Assembly: GCA_002399085.1 (NCBI GenBank)
Contig: DHCY01000019.1
Coordinates: 1-56,088 of the forward strand
From: Anaerolineaceae bacterium UBA4890
GTDB lineage: Bacteria; Chloroflexota; Anaerolineae; Anaerolineales; Anaerolineaceae
DNA length: 56,088 nt
Reading direction: 5' to 3'
The stretch's first letter is position 1. Each line of letters begins with the position of its first letter. Positions 31,832 through 41,126 of the stretch are shown here, in pieces. The position numbers were made by a program, and so were the translations under genes. The notes beneath the pieces were generated by a model. The model searched no databases, had not been told where the DNA came from, and saw nothing but the letters and a program-made list of their open reading frames with translations.

Positions 31832-32662
31832 TCAGGCAGCTCCCAATTTTCCTAAAACCGCGTCCACCAGGTTCGACACGCAGCGATACGCCTGTGATTT
31901 TTCGGGGCAATAGGAAAACACGTCATAGCCCGCCGTAGTCGCCGCTGAAATATCTGCCAGATCCTTGATGTAGGGTAGCAGCAGGTGCCCGTAAATACGT
32001 TCCAATTCGGCGATCACGTCCTGCGATTGGCGCCGCACCATGCGGAAGCGTGATGGCACGATGCCCAGCACTTCAAGGTCTGGGTTGGTGGTGCGTTTTA
32101 CGTTTTCGACCATGCGCAAAATATCTGCCAGCCCAATTAGCGACAATCCGTCTGGTTCGATCGGGATCAGCACGTGCGAGCTTGCCACCAGCGAGTTCAT
32201 TGGCAGCATGCCGGCGGAGGGAGGGTTGTCGATAATGATATAGGAATAATCTTCCTGGATCGGCTCCAAGAAATAAGTGAGCTGAAAGTCGGCTTCATCG
32301 CGCAGCTTCAGGCTGGCTTCCAGGCTTTCCATGCGTGCTTTGTTGGTGCGGAATAACTTGACCTTCTGCCCGCGCTTGCGCGGGATCAACGAATCGACGA
32401 TCAGCGATTCACTGGCGCCATAGCCGTTTTCCAATGCCTGGGGGTAGTTGTTGTCTGAGGTGATCACCGGCACAAAATCTTCCGAAAAACCGCCGCCCAT
32501 GGCTGTAATGGTTGCCGAAAGCTGGTCGTCCATATCAATTAGAAGGACCGGTTTACTGTTCTTCTTGCGTGATTCATGGATCGCCAAACCGGCTGCCAGG
32601 TTGATGCTGATGGTAGATTTACCGACCCCACCTTTTCGATTGACCAGAGATATAATTGCCAT
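31832..32662 (-). CDS. parA: ParA-family partition ATPase
   Basis: About 276 residues. The deviant Walker A KGGVGKST (10-17) is followed by a dimer-type acidic motif (VLLIDMDDQLSATITA) and YIIIDNPPSAGML. It is of the size of chromosome/plasmid ParA/Soj without an N-terminal DNA-binding domain. The ATG at 32662 has AAAAAGGATG upstream; an ATG two codons earlier lacks ribosome-site spacing. ParA binds nucleoid DNA as the ATP dimer and moves ParB-parS complexes. It is transcribed divergently from the AAA gene. Confidence 0.92.
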   Translation of the reverse strand: MAIISLVNRKGGVGKSTISINLAAGLAIHESRKKNSKPVLLIDMDDQLSATITAMGGGFSEDFVPVITSDNNYPQALENGYGASESLIVDSLIPRKRGQKVKLFRTNKARMESLEASLKLRDEADFQLTYFLEPIQEDYSYIIIDNPPSAGMLPMNSLVASSHVLIPIEPDGLSLIGLADILRMVENVKRTTNPDLEVLGIVPSRFRMVRRQSQDVIAELERIYGHLLLPYIKDLADISAATTAGYDVFSYCPEKSQAYRCVSNLVDAVLGKLGAA

Positions 32663-32791
32663 GGGCATCCTTTTTCTGATGTTGAACTAAGCTCAATTCT
32701 ACATTAAAATGAACAGGATAACAAGCTGGATTTGTATTGTAATTTATTTATTCGATTCAGTTTAAGCAACTAAGCAATATTTTTTAACTAC

Positions 32792-32820
32792 TTGACTTAA
32801 CTCACTGGTTTTGCTACGCT
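32792..32820 (+). promoter_or_regulatory. Promoter of the AAA/728-residue genes
   Basis: TTGACT, a 17-nt spacer and TACGCT, 28 nt before the ATG at 32849. The remaining gap to parA is A+T-rich and must also hold the parA promoter. Confidence 0.45.
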
Positions 32821-32848
32821 TTATGCATAACATTTACGGTGGTGATTT

Positions 32849-33598
32849 ATGCCTGATAGTTTTGAGTTGCTTCAAGCCAGTTTTTTTGAACACCCCTTCC
32901 TGCGTTATGCTGACACGCGCTATTTTTTCCCGGGCGTGAAGGAGCAGCGCAAAGTGCTCAGCGTTGCCAACGACTTCATCTACGACAACAGCGACCCATC
33001 CAAAAATCTGGGGGTCTTTGCCGGTCCTTCTGGCGGAGGGAAGAGCATGCTGGCGATGAAGATCGCCCAAACGCATTATTCCGCTCCCAACATCGGTCAG
33101 ATCTTTGGTATGTACATGAACACCAACACGCTCACCGAGCCGCGCCACTTCCTGATGGCGCTGATCGAGACCCTCGGTCTGCCCTCCTCGCGCTCCAACG
33201 CCAACCGAATAGACAGCATCTTTGAACGCCTGCAGGATGGCAACGACCAGCTCCTGATCGTGCTTGACGGACCGCCGGTTGATCAGGAATATCTGACCTT
33301 GCTGCTGGAATGGTCGGTGGAAAATAACAAAAAGATCAAAACCATCATTTTCCTACAGGATATCAACAACGTCACCAGCAACATTGGCGCGCTGAGCCAG
33401 TTTTTGGGGCTTTATGTGCCCTTCCGGCAACCCAGTCAGGCAGAACTGATCGAGCTGTTGTACTACCGTATGTTCGCGGCTGGCAATCTTTTTCCAAAGT
33501 CTGTGATCAGTGAAGAGGAAATGCGCAAGCTCATCGCAAGCCACGGAAGCTCTGTTTCGGAGTGCCTCTCAGCCGCGGCTGACCTTTTGGAGGCTTAA
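32849..33598 (+). CDS. AAA+ ATPase (ExeA/TniB-like), replicon or element maintenance
   Basis: 249 residues: Walker A GPSGGGKS (59-66), Walker B LLIVLDGPP (about 134-142), sensor-like FLQDINNV and a C-terminal lid. The N-terminus FELLQASFFEHPFLRYADT resembles ExeA/TniB-type AAA_22 proteins. It lies between parA (divergent) and the 728-residue gene (98 nt downstream) and probably works with one of them. DNA replication, transposition targeting or loading are all possible; no catalytic partner such as a transposase is visible. Confidence 0.7.
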   Translation: MPDSFELLQASFFEHPFLRYADTRYFFPGVKEQRKVLSVANDFIYDNSDPSKNLGVFAGPSGGGKSMLAMKIAQTHYSAPNIGQIFGMYMNTNTLTEPRHFLMALIETLGLPSSRSNANRIDSIFERLQDGNDQLLIVLDGPPVDQEYLTLLLEWSVENNKKIKTIIFLQDINNVTSNIGALSQFLGLYVPFRQPSQAELIELLYYRMFAAGNLFPKSVISEEEMRKLIASHGSSVSECLSAAADLLEA

Positions 33599-33696
33599 AA
33601 TTGCCGAAAGTGGAAAAACTGACCCTTAAATTTCCGCTTTTGCTCTCTGGTTTTCTTAAGGAGAATCTGCTATTCTTGAGCATAAGGTAAATTGAA

Positions 33697-35883
33697 ATGA
33701 CTGAGCAAAACGCCTGGCTAGAGATCACAAGCACACTGAACGCGCTGAACGATGAAACGCTTTCGGACCTGCTTGCTTCCAGCCAGCAAGTTTACGACGG
33801 CAATTACATCATCGCCGCCGAGCCCGAGGTCTACTCCAGCCTATGCCAATATTTTCCGCTCATCGAAACTGTTGTTCAGGACCATTCCGGTCGTCATTTT
33901 AGGCTGAATTTGCAACAAAGTGTGCCCATGGGCACAGATGCCGACACGCTCCACTTCCAACCAGGAGCCGCCAGCATTAGCGACGCGATCATTAATCCCG
34001 AAAGGATCGTCGCTTTGCCCACTTACCTGCTCCGTTTTGTACCTTTTGTTAGTGCCGCACCCGTTCTGATCGCCACCGCCTTGCGCCAGGCTTTCTATTT
34101 TTCTTCCCGCGAAGACGGCGCCAGCCAGCTTTATCCTAAAACCGGTAACGATGTCACCATCGATGTCCAGTCCATCCTGCGCATGCTGGGTAATTGCATC
34201 AGCCGCGCCAAGTTTTTCCGCATCTTTAAAAATGGGCAGATGGACTGGTTTGTCGAACGAGCTGACCCGGCTCACCAATTTGTGGACGGTCAGATCAGGC
34301 GCCTGCCAAATACTTACCATTATCGCGGGCAATTGCTCACACCCGGCGACGCTGAAGACCTGGGAGCCTGGTTGCTTTCGCAAGGTCTTCACGCTCAGCC
34401 CACCGCCGTGCTCACGCGCGCCCTCAACACCCCCCGCAGCCAGATTCTCGCCTTCCCTTACCGCTTGCCAACTGTGCCCATGTGCACACCGCTTGAAGCG
34501 CGCAGTGTGCACCAGGTGGTCAGCCAGCTGCTGAACTCACCTCGCCTGGACCCCACCCTTTCGGGTCTGTGCGACCGTCTTTCCAGCCACCTGATCCGCC
34601 CGGAGAGCTTCCTCGCAATTCCCTGGTACTGGTTTACCAATGTTTTACCCGAGCTGGGTGACGACCTGGGTATGCTCTACCTGATGTCGAAAAATTGCTG
34701 TTACATCGACTGGGCTCGTGGGCAGGACCGCAACCATTTTTGGGTGGTCGGCGGGCTGGAAACCCTGCAAGGCTGGATCGGTTCCGAAACGCTGCCCAAG
34801 CGCATCCCCCATGCCACAAAAAGCAAACGCGGGCGCCCTCGCACCGGGCAAATTCAACCCGAATCGCAATACACCCGCGACTGGCGCGCTGCCAACCGGG
34901 AACTCGCCAGCCAATATTTGCTGCGCACTGCAACTCGTAAGACTGAGTCTGGCACCGACTGGCAATTGCGCGTCAGCGAAGTGCAGCTCACCGCCCAGGA
35001 CGAAACCTTGCGTCATGCCATCAGCGCTTTTCTGCACGCCCTGCCTGCCCCGCTCACCGAAGAAACGCTGGCTGTGTTTGCTTCCAACAGCCAGATACAG
35101 GCCCTCATGCTCACCCAAAGCAAAACCAAAACAGAACGATTATGTCATTTTGAGACTTTAGAGAATGAGGGAATTTGTCAGAATGAGACCCTTAACCCCC
35201 TGGAAATATGTCATTTTGATACGCTCGTGGATGCCCTAAATAGTTATTTTGAGACGATGGTTGCGGCGGGAATATGTCAGTTTGACACAATTCTTAATAT
35301 ACTCTTTAAGATAAAACATTCCCTTACAGACCATCAAAAATCCCTCCAACCACATACCCCTGCGCCAAAAACGGTATCCGTTTCGGTGGATGGAAAAGGA
35401 TCTGGAGAGCATTCAGCCGTGCCGCATGAGACTTCTTATGCTGAAAATGCGAATTCAACCCTCGTACGAGAGGATCTGAAAAATATCCAGTGGGATTACG
35501 ATAAGCTCCTGGCTACTGCCAACAGCACGCTCAAAAATCGCATTCTCGGCGCCAACCTGCAGCAAGCCTTCCTGTCGTGGCTGATCGAAGCCAGCCTGTC
35601 GGTGGGGGTGCACAGCCCGCTCAGCCTTGCCATCAGCCGCACCCTGGAAACCCATCAGCCCGCGTCGCTGCCTGCCCAGCGCCTGGCACAACTGCCGGCT
35701 TCCGCTTTGGCAGACCTGGTGGGCTCTGTTTGCCAGCGCCTGGATGCTGGGCAAACCGGGCGCTTTGCTTATGTAGGGCAGGGCGCCTCCGACCTGAGCC
35801 TGCTGCTTCAGGGCGTGGAAGACCGCGCCACCCAGCAGCGCTTACTCAACCGCCTGGCAGACCACCTGCAAATTAACCTTTAG
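33697..35883 (+). CDS. Large unknown protein with an internal 11-residue repeat, possible replication or DNA-binding protein
   Basis: 728 residues, not recognised. Visible: an alpha/beta N-terminus (1-180), a basic patch THATKSKRGRPRTGQ (near 371), five 11-residue repeats at about 482-531 (LCHFET, ICQNET, ICHFDT, NSYFET, ICQFDT), then a helical C-terminal domain (GANLQQAFLSWLIEASLSVG). Two candidate parS sites lie within the gene (33921, 34473), and the repeats are also conserved at the DNA level like iterons. Placement after parAB and an AAA gene suggests a replication initiator or partition accessory. This is inference only. Confidence 0.5.
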   Translation: MTEQNAWLEITSTLNALNDETLSDLLASSQQVYDGNYIIAAEPEVYSSLCQYFPLIETVVQDHSGRHFRLNLQQSVPMGTDADTLHFQPGAASISDAIINPERIVALPTYLLRFVPFVSAAPVLIATALRQAFYFSSREDGASQLYPKTGNDVTIDVQSILRMLGNCISRAKFFRIFKNGQMDWFVERADPAHQFVDGQIRRLPNTYHYRGQLLTPGDAEDLGAWLLSQGLHAQPTAVLTRALNTPRSQILAFPYRLPTVPMCTPLEARSVHQVVSQLLNSPRLDPTLSGLCDRLSSHLIRPESFLAIPWYWFTNVLPELGDDLGMLYLMSKNCCYIDWARGQDRNHFWVVGGLETLQGWIGSETLPKRIPHATKSKRGRPRTGQIQPESQYTRDWRAANRELASQYLLRTATRKTESGTDWQLRVSEVQLTAQDETLRHAISAFLHALPAPLTEETLAVFASNSQIQALMLTQSKTKTERLCHFETLENEGICQNETLNPLEICHFDTLVDALNSYFETMVAAGICQFDTILNILFKIKHSLTDHQKSLQPHTPAPKTVSVSVDGKGSGEHSAVPHETSYAENANSTLVREDLKNIQWDYDKLLATANSTLKNRILGANLQQAFLSWLIEASLSVGVHSPLSLAISRTLETHQPASLPAQRLAQLPASALADLVGSVCQRLDAGQTGRFAYVGQGASDLSLLLQGVEDRATQQRLLNRLADHLQINL
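33921..33936. promoter_or_regulatory. Candidate parS site D (perfect, within a gene)
   Basis: TGTGCCCATGGGCACA in the 728-residue coding sequence (codons S-V-P-M-G-T). Confidence 0.65.
34473..34488. promoter_or_regulatory. Candidate parS site E (within a gene)
   Basis: TGTGCCCATGTGCACA, one mismatch, in the same coding sequence as site D. Confidence 0.55.
35141..35288 (+). repeat. Five iteron-like 16-bp motifs at exact 33-bp spacing
   Basis: Units begin at 35141, 35174, 35207, 35240 and 35273: TATGTCATTTTGAGAC, TTTGTCAGAATGAGAC, TATGTCATTTTGATAC, ATAGTTATTTTGAGAC, TATGTCAGTTTGACAC, separated by unrelated 17-bp spacers. 33 bp is about three helical turns, so all units face one side of the DNA. 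They are in frame in the 728-residue gene. Confidence 0.75.
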
Positions 35884-36253
35884 GCTTAAAGCATTCCCCT
35901 GCGGGAGTGGCCCAACATCCCGGTAGGGTAGCGACCTGGAGTGGATGGGAGGTACGGAGCACAATTCCTTCTACTTTAATGCAAGCCGTCCCTCTCGGTT
36001 AGCTGTCCAATCATCACCGCCAACCGGGCAGCTGCTGGGATAAATAATCACAGGGCTGAGCTTGCCCCTACGTACTCCCAAGATCTGAATTTCGCATAGA
36101 TATTAGCAGATGAAACCTTTCTAACAGCACGCCTGCATCATTCCTATCAGGATATATGTATAATGTTTGTATAAGTAAATATTGCCTATGCAAACCGGAT
36201 TTGATTATAGTTGTTATTAAATATCAACCCAACCATAGCACCAGGAGGTTCTA
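35884..36253. other. Intergenic, nothing recognised
   Basis: About 370 bp between the 728-residue gene and a pseudogene. No open frame, structured RNA or strong repeat was seen. Confidence 0.5.
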
Positions 36254-36646
36254 ATTGGTGAAATTGGGGGCAACCTACTCGGAAACGCACCCGATGCAGG
36301 CGAAACGATCACAGCAGATCCTGTTCCAGGAGGACCAGGCTTCATCATGATCAGCCCTCTTGATTTCAGACCATACAACACTTCAACCCCTTGAGCATAT
36401 GAAAATACCAGCCTTTACAATCCGAGTACAAACGGAAACAGCACGATGGTGACTGGGATAGCTCTCCCCCATGGTGCCACCATTACACAATTAACCATGT
36501 ACTACAAAGACAATGATAGGCAGAAAGTATCCAGTTGGATGTATCAGGGAGATAACATCGATTTCCGGAGCCGCTTTACGCTCGTGGCTTCGCTGCGCGC
36601 GTTCGGCTCAGAGTTTATGAGCGTCTATAAAATCAGCCTCGACTAA
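36254..36646 (+). pseudogene. Remnant of a secreted-type hypothetical protein
   Basis: One frame reads IGEIGGNLLGNAPDAGETIT, MISPLDFRPYNTSTP, a TGA at 36392-36394, then YENTSLYNPST, VTGIALPHGATITQLTMYYK and DND. The 'LPHGATITQLTxYYxDND' block is common in bacterial surface or secreted hypothetical proteins. The end (SSWMYQGDNIDF...) looks shifted out of the native frame. A start codon is not clear. It is an inactivated gene fragment. Confidence 0.65.
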
Positions 36647-36672
36647 CAAGGCAGAGGCAGCCCCTGCGCCTG

Positions 36673-38721
36673 TCAAAACGCATAAAAATCCACGTGATCC
36701 TTCAAAACCTCAAAACTTGGCGAGATTCTGTTGTGGTGGAGCAGATATAACAACTGTTTCGCCCTGCCCATGCTGGTATAGACGATCCTTTTCTGATGAG
36801 AGATGTAAGACAAATCTTCCGCGCTTCCTTCCCGGAAGAAATGCTCCAGTCCGCACAAAAACACCACATCGAAGGTCAGACCCTTCACCCGGTTCGAGGT
36901 GATCACTTTGACCCGATACTTCGAGAGCGCCTTTTCAAATCTCGCCGCCTCGCGTCCATTGGGCAAAATGACGCACATATTTTCGTATTCGATCCCCTGT
37001 TTTGCCTTCAATCGCTGAACCTGCGATTCAACAAAAGAAACGTCACTCCCCGGTTCCCGCGCCGTGATCAGCAACGGTCTTTCCCCGCTGCGCATAGCCT
37101 TCAAGTCGTCCTGCGACAGAAACTCCTCCCCCTCGCTTGCCAGTTGATTGATCAACTGCGGGTCGTCCTTGATGATCGCCTGAGCTGCCAAATAGATCTC
37201 AAGGGTATTGCGGTAGGGCTGCTTCAGATATTTTGTCCGCCCCACCACTTCAACACCCCGTTGCCGCCAGGTGAAATAGCGGAAAATCGATTGGGTAGGA
37301 TCGTCGACCATGAACAAATTGCCCCCGGGCTTCAGCAGCTTGTTGACCACCGCGATCCATGACGGCGCAAAATCCTGGGCTTCATCGATCAGGATCGCGT
37401 CATATTGCGGGGGCGCGATTACCCCTGTTTCGACCCACTGTAAGAATTTTAAATAGAGCAATTCCCAGCTCACTTGCCGGTTTTTATCCAGCTCAAGATA
37501 GTGATCCTCGAGCAGGTCGAAAATCTCGCTGCGTTGAGTTTTGCTGATCTGCACCTGGTTACCCCTGCCAACGCGCTTGACGCCAAGATATTCCTCGCGC
37601 GAGCCGATCATGACCTCCTGGATCCAGCTCAATTCTGCTGAAACAAAATCAACGCCCAGATCTTCAATAATCTTGAACTGACTTTTGTGATTTTCCAGCC
37701 AGCTTTTCGTGTCTAACGGATAAACCCACAAATATTTATCCGCATCGGTGATCACTTCACGCAAAAGTTGATCAAGGTGCGTCGCCCGAACATTGGGAGA
37801 GCCCCTCAAATCCTTCTTCAAAGATTGGGCTAATTCTTTGTTAAACGCCAACACCAAAATATTCCAATCGGGATACATTTTTGACCAATGTTTGGCTTTT
37901 CCAAGCAAAACCAGGGTCTTACCACTGCCCATCACACCGCGCACCAGCCGCACCGAATTGCCGCTGATAATCTGCTCACTTTCAAGTGGCAGATCACTTT
38001 CCGGCAGATCGATGATCTCGTCATCAAATAACGATCGCGTAACTGGCTTCCTGGCAGCCGCGGGCGCTGTTGCTTTTGCCGCCTCTTCAGGCACGGGCTC
38101 CAGCACAAGTTTTGCCTGCTCTTCATCCAAAATCACGCCATCCGAAGTGGTAATCTCAGGATAAATAGTGCCCCTCACCAGGTCCATCACCTCCCTGGTA
38201 ATCGGACTGATCTTATCTTCCCTGATCGTATTTCGAATCGTGCGGTTGATCAGGTGGCTGCTCAGATCCTCCTGGTAAAGCACAAAAGACTCACCCCAGA
38301 CTTCCTCGATTTCCATCCTTTGATAGCCAGGAAAAAATGGGAAAATAACAGCATAACCATAAGGAATCTCCGGACAGGGGGTTTTGCGTCTTTCCGCGAG
38401 CCGTTTAATCGCGTTGTTCAGATCGAGCGCGTAATCCCTCGCCTGGTTCACAGGGTTGGCATGGGCAATTTCGCCATCCTTGGTCTTGATAAAAGCCTGG
38501 TGCCGGTTGGCAGTGAAATTTCGCCAGTCCTTAACCTCAAGGATCACATAACCATAGTTAGTCAGGATGATAAAATCGGGATGGGACGCTTTTCTTGGAA
38601 GATAAATCGGGGTTTCAACGTAAACAGTGACATCTTTTGGCAAATTTGCCCTGAGCATTTCCAACACCAATCGCTCACCCGGTGTCGCCTCTGCTCGCAA
38701 CTGCCCAATAACTTGTGCCAT
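36673..38721 (-). CDS. NERD-nuclease domain fused to a UvrD-like (SF1) helicase
   Basis: About 682 residues from the ATG at 38721 (GGAGGGAAT upstream). The N-terminal NERD domain has the nuclease-like pattern HPDF (D49), ILEVKDW (E62, K64). Helicase motifs follow: I GVMGSGKT (262-269), II LIDEAQDF, III MVDDPTQSIF, IV/V KVITSNRVKGLTFDVV, VI VYTSMGRAKQLLYLL. The fusion is widespread and is predicted to act on DNA in stress or defence. It is convergent with the pseudogene and divergent from recQ, at the left end of the putative defence island. Confidence 0.85.
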   Translation of the reverse strand: MAQVIGQLRAEATPGERLVLEMLRANLPKDVTVYVETPIYLPRKASHPDFIILTNYGYVILEVKDWRNFTANRHQAFIKTKDGEIAHANPVNQARDYALDLNNAIKRLAERRKTPCPEIPYGYAVIFPFFPGYQRMEIEEVWGESFVLYQEDLSSHLINRTIRNTIREDKISPITREVMDLVRGTIYPEITTSDGVILDEEQAKLVLEPVPEEAAKATAPAAARKPVTRSLFDDEIIDLPESDLPLESEQIISGNSVRLVRGVMGSGKTLVLLGKAKHWSKMYPDWNILVLAFNKELAQSLKKDLRGSPNVRATHLDQLLREVITDADKYLWVYPLDTKSWLENHKSQFKIIEDLGVDFVSAELSWIQEVMIGSREEYLGVKRVGRGNQVQISKTQRSEIFDLLEDHYLELDKNRQVSWELLYLKFLQWVETGVIAPPQYDAILIDEAQDFAPSWIAVVNKLLKPGGNLFMVDDPTQSIFRYFTWRQRGVEVVGRTKYLKQPYRNTLEIYLAAQAIIKDDPQLINQLASEGEEFLSQDDLKAMRSGERPLLITAREPGSDVSFVESQVQRLKAKQGIEYENMCVILPNGREAARFEKALSKYRVKVITSNRVKGLTFDVVFLCGLEHFFREGSAEDLSYISHQKRIVYTSMGRAKQLLYLLHHNRISPSFEVLKDHVDFYAF

Positions 38722-39050
38722 ATTCCCTCCAGTTGGATGTCTTTTTTCAATGATATCACCAGAAGCCGGCAATTTTGATTCCAATTGGCGGTCTGGCTTA
38801 GCTCCTGACCCAACAGTCCAACTTCGTGAAGCCAGATGGCTCGACGAAACCAAACAACATTGTTATTCAAGATCCATTGTGACCGATGATTTGTGAAACC
38901 TGGCTCACGACACAAATTTGGAAATTGGTCATTGAGCGAGTCGTTTTTCGATGACCAAAACCCCTTTTTTGTCCAATCCAAACCACTCCATCCCCAATAC
39001 CTTTACAATTATTCCCGATCAAAAATCCAAGCCCAACAAAGCGAGAAGCG

Positions 39051-41126
39051 ATGATTGATAAAAATCATGCCCTGCAGTTGCTCAGACAGATGCTCGGTAG
39101 CCAGGCGCAGTTTAGGCAGGGTCAGTGGGAAGCGATCGAAGCGGTTGCTCTCAAAAAACAACGCGTTTTGGTGGTCCAGCGCACTGGTTGGGGCAAAAGC
39201 ATGGTCTACTTCCTCGCCACGAAACTGCTGCGCGAGCAGGGTTCCGGTCCCACGCTGCTGATCAGCCCATTGCTCTCGCTGATGCGCAACCAAATTGAGT
39301 CTGCCAGGTCACTGGGTTTGCATGCCAGCTCCATCAACAGTGAAAACAAAACCGAATGGAGCGCAATCTGGCGCGACCTCTCCAGCAACCAGGTCGATTT
39401 GCTACTGGTCTCGCCTGAACGGCTAAACGACCCCACCTTCCTGCGCCGAATCTTTGCTGCGCTTCGCACTCAGATCGGCCTGTTCGTCGTCGATGAAGCC
39501 CACTGTATCTCCGACTGGGGTCACGATTTTCGCCCCGACTACCGCCGCATTTTTCTGATCATCCAACAGCTTCCGGCAGGCACGCCGCTGCTTGCTACCA
39601 CCGCCACTGCCAACCAGCGCGTGATCGACGACATCCAGGCACAGCTTGGGCAGAGCCTGGTCACTATCCGCGGACCGCTGGCGCGCGAGTCGCTGCGCCT
39701 GCAGGCGATCCGCCTTGCTAAACCGAGTGAGCGCCTTGCCTGGCTGGCTGAGAATCTGGCTCGCTTCAAGGGCAGCGGAATCATCTATTGCCAAACCCAC
39801 GCGGATACTGAACTTGTGACCGGCTGGCTGCAGAAGCGGGGCTTCAACGCCCAGGCTTACCACGCCGGCAAATGCGGCGAAGGACAGCGTGCAGCTTTGG
39901 AGCGTGACTTCCTCGACAACAAAGTCAAGATTTTGGTGGCAACTGTTGCCCTGGGCATGGGTTTTGACAAGCCCGACATCAGTTTCGTCATCCATTTTCA
40001 GGCGCCCGGCTCGGTAATCGCCTATTATCAGCAGGCTGGGCGTGCCGGCAGAGCCTTGCACCACTCCTATGGTATCCTGCTTTCAGGCGAAGAGGACGCA
40101 GAGATCCACAATTTCTTCATCCAATCAGCCTTCCCAGATGCAAGAGTCTTTTACGAGATCCTACATACGCTCGAAAAAACTGAGGGATTATGCCTTGATC
40201 AAATACTGGAGCAGGTAAACGTCAACCCAATCCTTGCCGAAAGAGCCCTGCGTCTGCTGGAAGTGGATGGCGCCCTCACTTCAATTGGAAAGATTTATAT
40301 CCGTACCGACCGGGATTGGACCTATGACGAAGCCCGCGTTGAGCGGATTTCTGCCCAACGGGAGCGCGAGCTTGAAGAAATGCAGGCTTACATTGACCAC
40401 AAAGGATGCTCGATGCAGTTCCTGCTCAAAGCGCTCGACGACCCCGCTGCGCAACCCTGCGGTCGCTGCGCCAATTGCCGCGGTCAGCGCCTGCCCGACA
40501 CCGTCAGTGCCAGCACGCTCGCCGAAGCCGATGCATTTTTCAAAAGCCTGCGCTACGAAATCCGCCCTCACCTTGAATTTCCACCCAGCCTCCCCGGCTT
40601 GCTCAGCGGCAAAATCCCCGCCAACCTGCAAAACCCGCCTGGATGGGCGTTGTGCCAATACGGCGATGCCGGTTGGGGCAAACAGGTTTCAATTGGCAAA
40701 TACACCGACGGCTACTTCTCCAAGGACCTTGTTCGTGCTGCTGTCGAGTTGATCCGCGATAAATGGCAGCCCGACCCGCCTCCCAAATGGATCTGCGCCA
40801 TCCCCTCACTGCGCCACCCCATGCTGGTGGCGGGGCTGGCGAAGGAGATTTCGCGCGAGCTAAAAATCCCATTTCGCCCCATCCTGAAACGCACCAGGCA
40901 TGTGCAGGAACAAAAATTGATGCAAAATGAAGCAAAGCAAGCCCAAAACGTGATCGACAGCCTCGAGTTGGTCGGCAAAATTCCCAGGGGTCCTGTGCTC
41001 CTGATCGATGATATTATTGACTCAGGCTGGACGCTGAGCATGGCGGGCTACCTCTTGCGCCAAAAAGGGAGTGGACCGGTCTATCCCTTTGCGCTGGCAC
41101 AGGCATCGACAAGGAAAACCAAATGA
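39051..41126 (+). CDS. RecQ-family helicase fused to a phosphoribosyltransferase domain
   Basis: 691 residues. Helicase: Walker A RTGWGKS (44-50), DEAH box FVVDEAHCISDWGHDF (145-160), TATANQRV, then the HELICc domain with YCQTHADT and QQAGRAGR. A zinc-binding cluster follows (C-x-M...CGRCANC, about 450-475). The C-terminal roughly 160 residues end with LLIDDIIDSGWT (about 650-661), the PRPP-binding motif of type I phosphoribosyltransferases (ComF-like). RecQ-PRTase fusions occur in many bacteria; the PRTase substrate is unknown. Its TGA overlaps the ATG of the DprA-like gene (ATGA), so the two form one unit. Confidence 0.88.
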   Translation: MIDKNHALQLLRQMLGSQAQFRQGQWEAIEAVALKKQRVLVVQRTGWGKSMVYFLATKLLREQGSGPTLLISPLLSLMRNQIESARSLGLHASSINSENKTEWSAIWRDLSSNQVDLLLVSPERLNDPTFLRRIFAALRTQIGLFVVDEAHCISDWGHDFRPDYRRIFLIIQQLPAGTPLLATTATANQRVIDDIQAQLGQSLVTIRGPLARESLRLQAIRLAKPSERLAWLAENLARFKGSGIIYCQTHADTELVTGWLQKRGFNAQAYHAGKCGEGQRAALERDFLDNKVKILVATVALGMGFDKPDISFVIHFQAPGSVIAYYQQAGRAGRALHHSYGILLSGEEDAEIHNFFIQSAFPDARVFYEILHTLEKTEGLCLDQILEQVNVNPILAERALRLLEVDGALTSIGKIYIRTDRDWTYDEARVERISAQRERELEEMQAYIDHKGCSMQFLLKALDDPAAQPCGRCANCRGQRLPDTVSASTLAEADAFFKSLRYEIRPHLEFPPSLPGLLSGKIPANLQNPPGWALCQYGDAGWGKQVSIGKYTDGYFSKDLVRAAVELIRDKWQPDPPPKWICAIPSLRHPMLVAGLAKEISRELKIPFRPILKRTRHVQEQKLMQNEAKQAQNVIDSLELVGKIPRGPVLLIDDIIDSGWTLSMAGYLLRQKGSGPVYPFALAQASTRKTK

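Noticed and set aside
35141..35288. 33-bp-period motifs as a CRISPR array
   Set aside because: Repeats of only 16 bp with 17-bp spacers, in frame in a gene, and no cas genes nearby.
36446..36646. 66-codon frame as an intact small gene
   Set aside because: It is the C-terminal part of a longer homologous frame interrupted by a TGA at 36392.
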